From Tangfeifania sp. (lineage in GTDB: Bacteria; Bacteroidota; Bacteroidia; Bacteroidales; Prolixibacteraceae): 13,458 nucleotides of DNA. Under the pieces are notes generated by a model, which worked only from the letters and a program-made list of their open reading frames with translations, made no database searches and was not told where the DNA came from. Both the position numbers and the translations under genes were made by a program. Shown here piece by piece: positions 1 to 7,357 of this stretch. Each line of letters opens with the position of its first letter. The stretch's first letter is position 1. The stretch spans positions 1 to 13,458 of the forward strand of contig JAGYMR010000053.1 in NCBI GenBank assembly GCA_018400515.1, read 5' to 3'.

Positions 1-519
1 ATTGTGTTTTAGTTTAGCTTTAGAGCCTTTTTTTATTATTACGCTTTAGAAAAAAAAAGGTTCAGTTTTGCATGAAAACCTGTTCTGTAAATTTTCAATT
101 CTTCCGTGCCGCTGCCACTGAAAAGACTTCCATGAGAACTTTTTTCTGTTTTTCTGATCATTGGAAAGGATCGTTTTTTGTTGCTCCTTTTTCGGTCCCT
201 TTTCTGGATTATCAACGAATTTTTTTTTGCTGCCACCGGAGTGCCGCTGACAGAAAATTCGACAGGTACTGATTACTACCTAAATAGAAGCGAAATATGA
301 AAAAAAGTTTGCAATATTCCATGCAATTCCTCATTTTTTTTACGAATTTAATATGATTTAACCCCCTATTAAACATAAAGTTAATGTTTTTGCTACGGAA
401 ATGTATTTTCAACATCATTAATGGTTTATTTTTTATCTTTCTTTTCCTGTCGCTCCAGTTTTCGGATCCGTTTTAGCTTTCCGGGAATGCGGAATTTTTG
501 TTGCCGGGTTTGGCGGGGG
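1..519. other. AT-rich non-coding left flank
   Basis: No reading frame here looks like a real protein. The frames present are short, rich in Lys/Phe/Arg and lack recognisable motifs. The stretch has many A and T runs and a few short repeats: the 9-mer gtgccgctg at 106-114 and again at 241-249, and gctgccac at 111-118 and 229-236. It lies downstream of the minus-strand FAD/Fe-S gene, whose stop codon is at 520-522. I see no convincing terminator for that gene. A weak hairpin at 479-494 has its T-run on the plus-strand side, which is the wrong orientation. Confidence 0.6.
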
Positions 520-3450
520 TCAGAAATGTTTTTTCAGAGCTTCAAACAGTACCTCCACCGGATGCAGGGCGGTTTTTCCTGTACCGTCTTTAATCTGGTG
601 GCGGCAGGAGGTGCCGGGGGCCACCAGGATGGTTTCCGCACCGGCTTTCCGGACCGCCGGGAAAAGGACCAGTTCCCCGATCTTCATAGAGAGTTCGTAA
701 TGCTCTTTTTCGTAACCGAAAGCTCCGGCCATGCCGCAGCAGCCGGAAGGAATCTCTGTCACTGAATAGTTTTCGGGCAGGGACAGCATTTTTTTCGTTG
801 GGGCGGTGCTGGCCACCGCTTTTTGCTGGCAGTGGCCGTGTAGCAGTACCTGTTTCTTTTCAGTGGTAAATTCATCGGGTGCAATGTTCCCTTTTTCCAC
901 TTCCGTGGCAATGAACTCCTCAAAAAGCAGGGCATTTTGGCCCAGTTGACGGGCGGCAGGTTGCAATTCCGGGGCCACCAGCCCGGGGTACTCATCGCGG
1001 AAAGCCAGAATGGCCGAAGGTTCGATGCCAACCAGGGGCGTCTCTTCCGAGACAATGTTTTTCAGAAGATTAACGTTCCGGGTGGCAATTTTTTTGGAGG
1101 TGCGGACCAGCCCTTTTGAAAGGAAGGTACGGCCACTTTCTTTGTGCACGGGGATCTTTACTGCATATCCCAGCCGGGTAAGCAGCAGAATGGCTTTTAT
1201 GCCTATATCGCTTTCGTTGAAATTGGTAAACTCGTCGTTAAACAGATAAACGGTGCGTTTTGGGGGAACTTCCGGCAGGGGTATTCCTTTATTTGTCCGG
1301 CGGTTCAGCGTGATCGGGGAGAGGGTGGGCAGGTTGCGCCGTGAAGCGATCCCGAGAGTTTTTTTGAAAACAGGGGTTTTCATGAAGAAATTGGCAGCGG
1401 GCCGGACGAGCATTGCCAAAGGGTTGAGCCGGGGCAGGTAAGCCACCAGCCGTGAGCGGAGAGGGATTCCGTGGATGTCGTAATAATGTTGCAAAAACTC
1501 TGCTTTCAGCTTGGCCATGTCCACATTGGAGGGGCATTCGCTTTTACACGCTTTACAGGAGATGCATAGATCGAGGATGTCGTAGAGTTCCTGCCGGCCG
1601 AAAGCATCTTTACGGGTGTTGGAATAGAAAAATTCCCGCAGCAGGTTGGCGCGGCCCCGGGTGCTTTTGTCCTCGTCGCGGGTGGCCATAAATGTGGGAC
1701 ACATGGTGCCACCGATGGCCTCGCTTTTACGGCAGTCGCCCGAACCATTGCATTTCTCAATGCTGCGGATAAAGCCTTTGTTTTCGGAAAAATCGAAAAA
1801 GGTATCCGCCTCAGGAATTTGTTTTCCGGGTGTTATGCGCATACTTTCAGTGATGGGAGGTGTATCGGTAATTTTTCCCGGATTGAAGACATGGGTGGGG
1901 TCCCACGCTTCCTTGACCTGTTTTATCAATTCGAAATTTTTTTCTCCCAGCAGAAAGGGGATAAATTTTCCGCGGGCCCGTCCGTCACCATGTTCCCCGC
2001 TCATGGAGCCCCGGTATTTTTTTACCAGTCCGGCAACTTCGTTCATCAATTGGTCAAAACGCTTCACGTCGGCGGGATCTTTAAAGTTGATCAGCGGGCG
2101 CAGGTGGAGCTCGCCGGTGGCGATGTGTGCATAATAGATGCTGGACAGTCCCAGACGGGAAAGCACTTTTTTCACATCGGCCACATAGGCCGGTAAACGC
2201 TCGGGTACCACAGCGGTATCTTCAATGCCGGAAACTCCTTTCCGGTCGCCGGGAATATTGGCCAGCAGTCCGAGGCCTGCTGTGCGCAGCGCCCATACCC
2301 GTTTTATGTTGTCCGTGCCGGTGACCAGGGGGAAATGGTAGCCCAGACCGGCTTCACGGAGGTTCTTTTCCAGCTCAGCGGCGGTCTCCCGCAGTTCTTT
2401 TTCCGTTTCAAATGAAAATTCGATCATTAGCATGGCGCCGGGGTCGCCCTGGATAAAAAAGCGGTTTTTTCGCTGTTCGATGTTCTCCTTTGCGGCCTGC
2501 ATCACCGTGTCATCCATCAGTTCGATGGCGGTGGGGTGATGTTTTAATGCTACGAGATTGCCTTCGAGGGACTCCTCCAGTGTTTTAAAGTGGGCACAAA
2601 CCAACCCTTTGTGCCGGGGCGGCAAGGGAATGAGGTTCAGCTTTATCCGGTGCGAAAAGGCCAGCGTTCCCTCCGAACCGGCCAGCAGTTTGCAAAAGTT
2701 AAAGGGTTTGCCGCCTTCCGTAAAAATTTCTGAATTTAACAAGGCATCGATGGCGTAACCCATGTTCCGGCGAGTTAGCCCGGGATCGGGAAATTTTTCC
2801 CGGATCTCCCGCTGGTTTTCCGGGTTGGAGAGGATGCGGCGGATGGATTGGTAGACCTGCTTTTCCAGCAGATTGGGATTTCCATTGATTTTTTCATCGA
2901 ATTCCTTTTTCGACAAGGGTTTGAAAGTGGTTTCCGTTCCGTCGGCCAGCACGCAGTCCACTTCAAGTATGTGGTCCCGGACGCTGCCGTAGGCAAGCGA
3001 ATGAAGTCCGCAGGAGTTGTTGCCCAGCATTCCCCCGATGGTACAGCGGTTGGCCGTGGAGGTTTCGGGGCCAAACTGTAACCCGTGTTTCTCCAGGAAC
3101 AGGTTCAATTCTGCCGGGACGACTCCCGGTTCCACGATGACATACTTCTCCTCCGGGTTGAATTCAAGGATCCGGTTCATATACCGGGAAACATCCATCA
3201 CAATGCCGCTGCCCACCACCTGTCCTGCCAGCGAAGTGCCCCCTCCCCTGGGAATGACCGATGTGCTGTTTTTCCGGGCAAAAGCAATGATCTCTTTGAC
3301 ATCTTCTTTGTTTTCCGGACGCGTTACTGCCAGCGGTAGCTCTTTGTATTGAGAGGCATCGGTTGAATAAAGCACGCGCTGTACGTTGTCGGCGAACAAA
3401 TCGCCGGCCAGCCGGGATTTTAATCGGTTCAGATCGGGTTGCATCGGCAT
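520..3450 (-). CDS. FAD-binding and Fe-S-binding D-2-hydroxyacid dehydrogenase (Dld-II/YdiJ type)
   Basis: A 976-residue flavo-iron-sulfur oxidoreductase in which a GlcD-like flavin half and a GlcF-like Fe-S half are joined. The N-terminal FAD-binding (PCMH) domain spans roughly residues 35-275, with IPRGGGTSLAG at 66-76 and the segment GGMLGNNSCG at 139-148. The FAD-oxidase C-terminal domain follows to about 530, with HIATGELHLRP (442-452), GEHGDGR (485-491) and VFNPGK (521-526). The Fe-S part has C567/C573/C584 and a classic CxxCxxCxxxCP cluster at C629, C632, C635 and C639. A cysteine-rich domain near the C-terminus contains the CCG motif at 904-906. Relatives oxidise D-lactate (Dld-II) or D-2-hydroxyglutarate (E. 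coli YdiJ), passing electrons through Fe-S to quinone or another acceptor. The exact substrate cannot be read from sequence. There is no signal peptide, so it is probably cytoplasmic or membrane-associated. It starts 102 bp after the sirtuin gene with no terminator between, so co-transcription is plausible. M3 (3444) is an alternative start. Confidence 0.92.
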   Translation of the reverse strand: MPMQPDLNRLKSRLAGDLFADNVQRVLYSTDASQYKELPLAVTRPENKEDVKEIIAFARKNSTSVIPRGGGTSLAGQVVGSGIVMDVSRYMNRILEFNPEEKYVIVEPGVVPAELNLFLEKHGLQFGPETSTANRCTIGGMLGNNSCGLHSLAYGSVRDHILEVDCVLADGTETTFKPLSKKEFDEKINGNPNLLEKQVYQSIRRILSNPENQREIREKFPDPGLTRRNMGYAIDALLNSEIFTEGGKPFNFCKLLAGSEGTLAFSHRIKLNLIPLPPRHKGLVCAHFKTLEESLEGNLVALKHHPTAIELMDDTVMQAAKENIEQRKNRFFIQGDPGAMLMIEFSFETEKELRETAAELEKNLREAGLGYHFPLVTGTDNIKRVWALRTAGLGLLANIPGDRKGVSGIEDTAVVPERLPAYVADVKKVLSRLGLSSIYYAHIATGELHLRPLINFKDPADVKRFDQLMNEVAGLVKKYRGSMSGEHGDGRARGKFIPFLLGEKNFELIKQVKEAWDPTHVFNPGKITDTPPITESMRITPGKQIPEADTFFDFSENKGFIRSIEKCNGSGDCRKSEAIGGTMCPTFMATRDEDKSTRGRANLLREFFYSNTRKDAFGRQELYDILDLCISCKACKSECPSNVDMAKLKAEFLQHYYDIHGIPLRSRLVAYLPRLNPLAMLVRPAANFFMKTPVFKKTLGIASRRNLPTLSPITLNRRTNKGIPLPEVPPKRTVYLFNDEFTNFNESDIGIKAILLLTRLGYAVKIPVHKESGRTFLSKGLVRTSKKIATRNVNLLKNIVSEETPLVGIEPSAILAFRDEYPGLVAPELQPAARQLGQNALLFEEFIATEVEKGNIAPDEFTTEKKQVLLHGHCQQKAVASTAPTKKMLSLPENYSVTEIPSGCCGMAGAFGYEKEHYELSMKIGELVLFPAVRKAGAETILVAPGTSCRHQIKDGTGKTALHPVEVLFEALKKHF

Positions 3451-3552
3451 CGGATTTTAAAAACGTAAAAATAGAAGATAAATCGTTTGTTTCAAATGTT
3501 GCCGTTCAGGTTTTCGGACTTCGAAGAATAAAATTTGCAGCGAAAAATGCTT

Positions 3553-4296
3553 TTAAAGGTAGAGCATTTCACCGATTCGCTCCATTGCTTCCGTTGCTTT
3601 GGCCTGAATGAAAACATCAGTAATTGTCTGGGTGAAAAGGGAGGGTTTAATGTTGATCTCAATAATCTTTGCTCCGTTTTTTTTGGCGATCTGAGGGATC
3701 TCTGCTGCAGGAAGCACTTCGGCATGGGTGCCGATAATCAGCAAAAGGTCTGTTTTCCGGGCCTCTTCAAACGACCGTTTTTTCGCGAACGGGGGAATGG
3801 GTTCGTTAAAGAAAACAATGTCCGGTTTGAGGATGCCCTTACAAATGTAACAGGTGGGAGGGAGGAAGTTGAGATCAGCAAAACTCATGTCATATTCTGA
3901 ACTGCATTCGGTACATACCAGCCGGCGGTAGGTTCCGTGCAGTTCGTAGACATATTTGTTCCCGGCCTTTTGGTGCAGGTGGTCAATATTTTGTGTGATG
4001 ATGGATTCGAGAAAACTGCGGCTTTCCATTTTTGCCAGCACCTCATGGGCTTTATTGGGCTCGGCATCCCCCAGTTTATCGTAAAAGATCTCTTTGATTT
4101 TTTTCCAGGCCTGAAGGGGTTTTTTTTTGAAGTATTCAATTTCAAGGAAGATGGGATGGGTTTTGTTCCATAATCCACCAGCCCCTCTGAACGGGGGTAT
4201 GCCGCTTTCTACAGATACCCCTGCTCCGGTAAAGGCTACCATGTATTTTGATTTACGGATAAGCCGGGCAGCCTCTTTTATGTTTTCAGGATTCAT
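3553..4296 (-). CDS. Sir2-family NAD-dependent protein deacylase (sirtuin)
   Basis: A 247-residue sirtuin of normal bacterial length. Visible motifs are the NAD-binding GAGVS (24-28), GIPPFRG (32-38), TQNIDHLHQKAG (101-112) containing the NAD-contacting QNID, catalytic His120 in ELHG, and a zinc ribbon made by C128/C131 and C149/C152. The protein removes acetyl or other acyl groups from lysines, consuming NAD and releasing nicotinamide and O-acyl-ADP-ribose. The usual IPDFR is IPPFR here, a variant I believe occurs in other bacterial sirtuins. Where desuccinylases of the SIRT5/CobB class carry Tyr-x-x-Arg, this protein appears to have W64-x-x-I67, which favours deacetylase over desuccinylase activity (an inference from eye alignment). 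It lies downstream of the synthetase-GNAT gene on the same strand, and acs is two genes further upstream. That context suggests it reactivates acetylated Acs. The ATG at 4296 begins a complete sirtuin fold, so I kept it. Confidence 0.95.
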   Translation of the reverse strand: MNPENIKEAARLIRKSKYMVAFTGAGVSVESGIPPFRGAGGLWNKTHPIFLEIEYFKKKPLQAWKKIKEIFYDKLGDAEPNKAHEVLAKMESRSFLESIITQNIDHLHQKAGNKYVYELHGTYRRLVCTECSSEYDMSFADLNFLPPTCYICKGILKPDIVFFNEPIPPFAKKRSFEEARKTDLLLIIGTHAEVLPAAEIPQIAKKNGAKIIEINIKPSLFTQTITDVFIQAKATEAMERIGEMLYL

Positions 4297-4317
4297 TGAT
4301 TCTCTTCACAAAACACT

Positions 4318-4348
4318 TCCCGGCAGCAGACAAATTCTGCTGCCGGGA
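4318..4348 (-). terminator. Strong hairpin between the synthetase-GNAT gene and the sirtuin gene
   Basis: A perfect 13-bp stem (4318-4330 with 4336-4348) surrounds the 5-nt loop caaat. On the minus strand it begins about 29 nt after the stop of the synthetase-GNAT gene and ends about 20 nt before the sirtuin ATG. The tail on the minus strand (aagtgttttg) is a modest U-tract. The plus-strand side has a better T-run (gttttttatt). It may act as an attenuating or leaky terminator, or as a processing hairpin that lowers sirtuin expression relative to the upstream gene. Confidence 0.65.
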
Positions 4349-4376
4349 GTTTTTTATTGCTTTTGGCAATTTAAAT

Positions 4377-7073
4377 TTATTCCTGCTCCTCAGTTAAATC
4401 CTTTTTTACCGAAACGGTGGTGTCTTCATTGAACCGGATTTTGAAATTCAGTTTCCGGAATACCGAGATCATGGGTTTATTATCACGGGTTGTTTCTGCC
4501 ACCAGCTTTTTAACGTCCCTGCTGACGGCGATCTCCATGCAATATTTGGTGAGCATGTATCCCAGCTCTTTTTTCTGCCATTCATCCGTGATCAGTACCG
4601 CATATTCCATGACTTCCACATCGGGGTCGGCAATAAGGCGGCCTACACCGATCAGTTTCTTTCTTCCTTCCGATTCAATCTCAGCTACGATGGCAATTTC
4701 GCGGGCGTAATCAATGAAACAGAACTGGGTGGCCACTTCGTGGGAATCGAAATAGAAATCATACCGGAACCGGTGATAGATCGATTCTTTGGAGCAACTG
4801 GCCAGCAGTTCAAGCCACATGGGTTCGTCCTCCGGTTTAATGGGCCTGAGGATAACCGGTGAACCGTCTTTTAGCTTTTCCGTACGGATAAGGCTTTCGG
4901 GATACGGCCGGAGGATCAGGTGAGAGTACTCTTTTACCGGTTGTTTCATCACCGCTTCATCAACAACGATCCGCGCGTCGAGTGCAATAACATCTTTGGG
5001 TGTTACAATCAGCGGGTTGATATCCAGTTCTTTAATTTCAGGATAGTCGGCTGCAAGGTAAGACATCCGGATCAGCACTTCCACCAGTTTATCGATGTTT
5101 TTCGGGGGAGCCCCGCGGTACCCTTCAAGCAGGGGGTAGATCTTCAGCGATTCGAGCATTTGCCGGGCCAGGCTCTCATTCAACGGAGGGAATTCCAGGC
5201 GCTTGTCTTTGAACAATTCGGCCGAAGTACCTCCCATACCTACCAGCATGACGGTCCCGAATTCGGGATCCTTTTTGATCCCCAGGATCAGCTCTTCGGC
5301 ATCTTTGGTATCCACCATCCGCTGGATGGTAACTCCCTCGATTTTGGCATCGGGCCGTTTCTCTTTGGCTGTTTTTACCATATTCCGGAAAGTGGCCCTT
5401 ACCATCTCTTCATCTTTGATGTTGAGAGCAACGCCGCCCACATCCGATTTATGGGTGATATCGGGTGAATAAATTTTCATTACCACCGGATACCCTTTCT
5501 TTTCGGAAATCTCTACCGCCTGGTCTTCATCAGGGGCAGGTGTGGGGTGAGTTGTATCGATCCCGTAATCGTTGATTAGCATTTTGGAATCATCCTCGTT
5601 GAGGATTTTTGCTTTCGGGAAAATTTCATCCAGGTATTTATGGCGCAGTTCATTCCGGTCGTAATCGAAAGAAACCGGTACCTCTTTGGGTGTTTCATAA
5701 AGCACTTCCTGGTTTTTGGCATAATTCGAAAGGGTCATGAATGCCCGGATGGCCTGTTCCGGTGTGGAATAACTGGAAAGTCCGGCCCGGTTAAACGCCT
5801 GAATCCCGTCGCGCATGCTGGCTCCGCCGAGCCAGGCGGTCATGATCGTTTTTGTAGTTTTCGAGGCCATGTTGGAAATGGCTTCTGCTGTTTCGGTGGG
5901 GGCGGTCATGGCCTGCGGAGTCAGAAGGACCAGAACGGCATCGACATTTTTATCTTCCAGCACCATTTCGGTTGCCCGTGCAAACCGTTCAGGAGTGGCA
6001 TCTCCGAGGACATCGACCGGGTTTCCGCGGGACCAGAAAGGCGGCAGGTAATCGTTGAGTTTCTCCATGGTCTCTTCCGAGAGCTTTACCAGCTTTCCGC
6101 CCCACGAAATCAGGGAGTCGGTTGCCATTACCCCGGGCCCACCGGCATTGGTTACAATGGCCAGCCGGTTTCCCTTCGGAACACGCCTGCGTCCTACCAG
6201 GTCGGTAAAATCGAAGATGTTTCCAAAGTCATAAACCCGGGCCAGGCCTGCCCTGCGGAAAATGGCATCGTAAATGGAATCTTCCGATGCCATGGCTCCG
6301 GTGTGGGAAGCAGCAGCTGCCGCTGACTCGGGAAAGCGGCCCGATTTATAGACAATGATCGGCTTTTCCCGCGAAAAGGCACGGGCCGCCGACATGAAAT
6401 TGCGGGCATGCGACAAGGATTCAACATAGAGGACAATCGATTTGGTATTGGGATCCTGGCCAAAATAGTCAATTAAGTCGCCGAAATTAACATCCATCGA
6501 GTTGCCGATGGAGACAAAATAGGAGAAACCGATGTGGGACTCATACGCCCAGTCAAGAACGGAGGTACACAAAGCGCCCGACTGGGAAATAAAGGCCACG
6601 TGTCCTTTTTCAGGCATCCCGTTAGCAAAGCTTACGTTCATGTTTAATCCGGGCACAAGGATGCCGAGGCAGTTGGGGCCGATGATCCGCATGTCCGGAA
6701 ATTTCGCCTTCTCCTCATACACCTGCTGCTCCAGGGCTTTCCCCTCTTCACCAGCTTCCTTGAAGCCTGCCGACATGATGATAATCCCGTGAACGCCAGT
6801 TTCGCCGCATTCCCGGACGAGTTTTGGAACCAGTTTGGCAGAGGTCATGATGACTGCCAGATCCGGAACTTTGGGAACGCTTTTTACATCCGGGTAACAG
6901 GGAATCCCAAAAACGGCCTCCCTTTTCGGATTTACCGGATAAACAACTCCGTTATATCCTCCTCCCACTAAATTGCGAAGGGTAATTCCGCCAACACTGT
7001 CGGGATTGTTGGAAACACCGATCAACGCAATTCTTTTTGGTTTAAAAATACTGTCTAATTTTTTAATGGCCAT
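4377..7073 (-). CDS. Fused ADP-forming acyl-CoA synthetase with C-terminal GNAT acetyltransferase domain (Pat-like)
   Basis: An 898-residue three-part protein. The synthetase alpha part covers about 7-460: an N-terminal CoA-binding Rossmann domain with IALIGVSNNPDSVGG (15-29), then the ligase domains. The beta part is an ATP-grasp fold (about 485-705) with HKSDVGG (541-547) and ELDINPL (682-688). A GNAT domain follows (about 738-890) with the Pat-like CFIDYAREIAIVAE (785-798). The synthetase interconverts acetyl- or acyl-CoA + ADP + Pi with acid + CoA + ATP. Residues matching the archaeal ACD mechanism are all present: E218, phospho-histidine H257 in ASHTG, and H541 in the beta part. Enterobacterial Pat, from memory, has lost the catalytic His, so the synthetase half here may be active. 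The GNAT half resembles Pat, which acetylates Acs. Its acetyl-CoA loop is QKKELG (833-838), not the usual QxxGxG. The gene is probably monocistronic or leads into the sirtuin gene. No Shine-Dalgarno sequence precedes the ATG. Confidence 0.95.
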   Translation of the reverse strand: MAIKKLDSIFKPKRIALIGVSNNPDSVGGITLRNLVGGGYNGVVYPVNPKREAVFGIPCYPDVKSVPKVPDLAVIMTSAKLVPKLVRECGETGVHGIIIMSAGFKEAGEEGKALEQQVYEEKAKFPDMRIIGPNCLGILVPGLNMNVSFANGMPEKGHVAFISQSGALCTSVLDWAYESHIGFSYFVSIGNSMDVNFGDLIDYFGQDPNTKSIVLYVESLSHARNFMSAARAFSREKPIIVYKSGRFPESAAAAASHTGAMASEDSIYDAIFRRAGLARVYDFGNIFDFTDLVGRRRVPKGNRLAIVTNAGGPGVMATDSLISWGGKLVKLSEETMEKLNDYLPPFWSRGNPVDVLGDATPERFARATEMVLEDKNVDAVLVLLTPQAMTAPTETAEAISNMASKTTKTIMTAWLGGASMRDGIQAFNRAGLSSYSTPEQAIRAFMTLSNYAKNQEVLYETPKEVPVSFDYDRNELRHKYLDEIFPKAKILNEDDSKMLINDYGIDTTHPTPAPDEDQAVEISEKKGYPVVMKIYSPDITHKSDVGGVALNIKDEEMVRATFRNMVKTAKEKRPDAKIEGVTIQRMVDTKDAEELILGIKKDPEFGTVMLVGMGGTSAELFKDKRLEFPPLNESLARQMLESLKIYPLLEGYRGAPPKNIDKLVEVLIRMSYLAADYPEIKELDINPLIVTPKDVIALDARIVVDEAVMKQPVKEYSHLILRPYPESLIRTEKLKDGSPVILRPIKPEDEPMWLELLASCSKESIYHRFRYDFYFDSHEVATQFCFIDYAREIAIVAEIESEGRKKLIGVGRLIADPDVEVMEYAVLITDEWQKKELGYMLTKYCMEIAVSRDVKKLVAETTRDNKPMISVFRKLNFKIRFNEDTTVSVKKDLTEEQE

Positions 7074-7138
7074 TGGTATGTTTTTTTATTAATTGAACAT
7101 TATTTTGATTTATGCAAATTTGGCAATAATTATTTATA

Positions 7139-7164
7139 AAGATCATGAAAAAAAATCATGATCT
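7139..7164. repeat. Inverted repeat upstream of the synthetase-GNAT gene, possible operator
   Basis: Arms gatcatga (7141-7148) and tcatgatc (7156-7163) flank a run of seven A, and one further A-T pair (7140/7164) extends the dyad. Each arm contains the palindrome TCATGA, so the element is at once an inverted and a direct repeat with 13-bp spacing. It lies about 66 bp upstream of the ATG at 7073, in the expected promoter or leader region. It could bind a dimeric regulator or form an RNA hairpin. No known binding motif was recognised. Confidence 0.4.
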
Positions 7165-7311
7165 GAAATTTCACCGGCTGTTTCTCTGTTCGATGGTTAA
7201 TGAATATTTGGCCCAACTCCTTTTTTAAATTTTCTGTTGCAAAATTTGTCATTACAAGTTTAAAAACAATCCTGCGGTTACCTGTTTGATAACATTAAAC
7301 CGGATCATAGC

Positions 7312-7343
7312 AAAAAAAAACGTCCCGGAGTTCAGGACGTTTT
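7312..7343 (-). terminator. Rho-independent terminator of the acs-transporter operon
   Basis: On the minus strand a 9-bp stem (7335-7343 with 7317-7325) with a 9-nt loop is followed by an uninterrupted U-run that includes the A-run at 7312-7320. It begins about 14 nt beyond the transporter stop codon at 7358-7360. This is a textbook intrinsic terminator closing the two-gene operon. Confidence 0.85.
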
Positions 7344-7357
7344 AATTTTTTTGTTTG

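Noticed and set aside
26..60. T-run and A-run that can pair at the left edge, resembling a bidirectional terminator
   Set aside because: The stem is almost all A-T with only two G-C pairs, so it is more likely low-complexity sequence.
39..236. Minus-strand frame of 65 codons in the left flank
   Set aside because: Very Lys/Arg-rich composition with no motif, in low-complexity AT-rich DNA that also has overlapping frames on the other strand.
106..249. Two copies of gtgccgctg and of gctgccac as a repeat element
   Set aside because: Copies are only 8-9 bp, irregularly spaced and without flanking similarity; chance is a sufficient explanation.
212..418. Minus-strand frame of 68 codons in the left flank
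   Set aside because: No recognisable motif, composition typical of translated AT-rich spacer, and it overlaps another equally poor frame.
479..499. Small hairpin with T-run as terminator of the FAD/Fe-S gene
   Set aside because: Only a 5-bp stem, and the T-run is on the plus-strand side, which is the wrong direction for the minus-strand gene.
1646..2134. Plus-strand 162-codon frame inside the FAD/Fe-S gene
   Set aside because: Antisense shadow of a well-supported gene; the translation has no recognisable domain.
5640..6326. Plus-strand 228-codon frame inside the synthetase-GNAT gene
   Set aside because: It is the antisense shadow of a strongly conserved coding sequence and contains no family motif.
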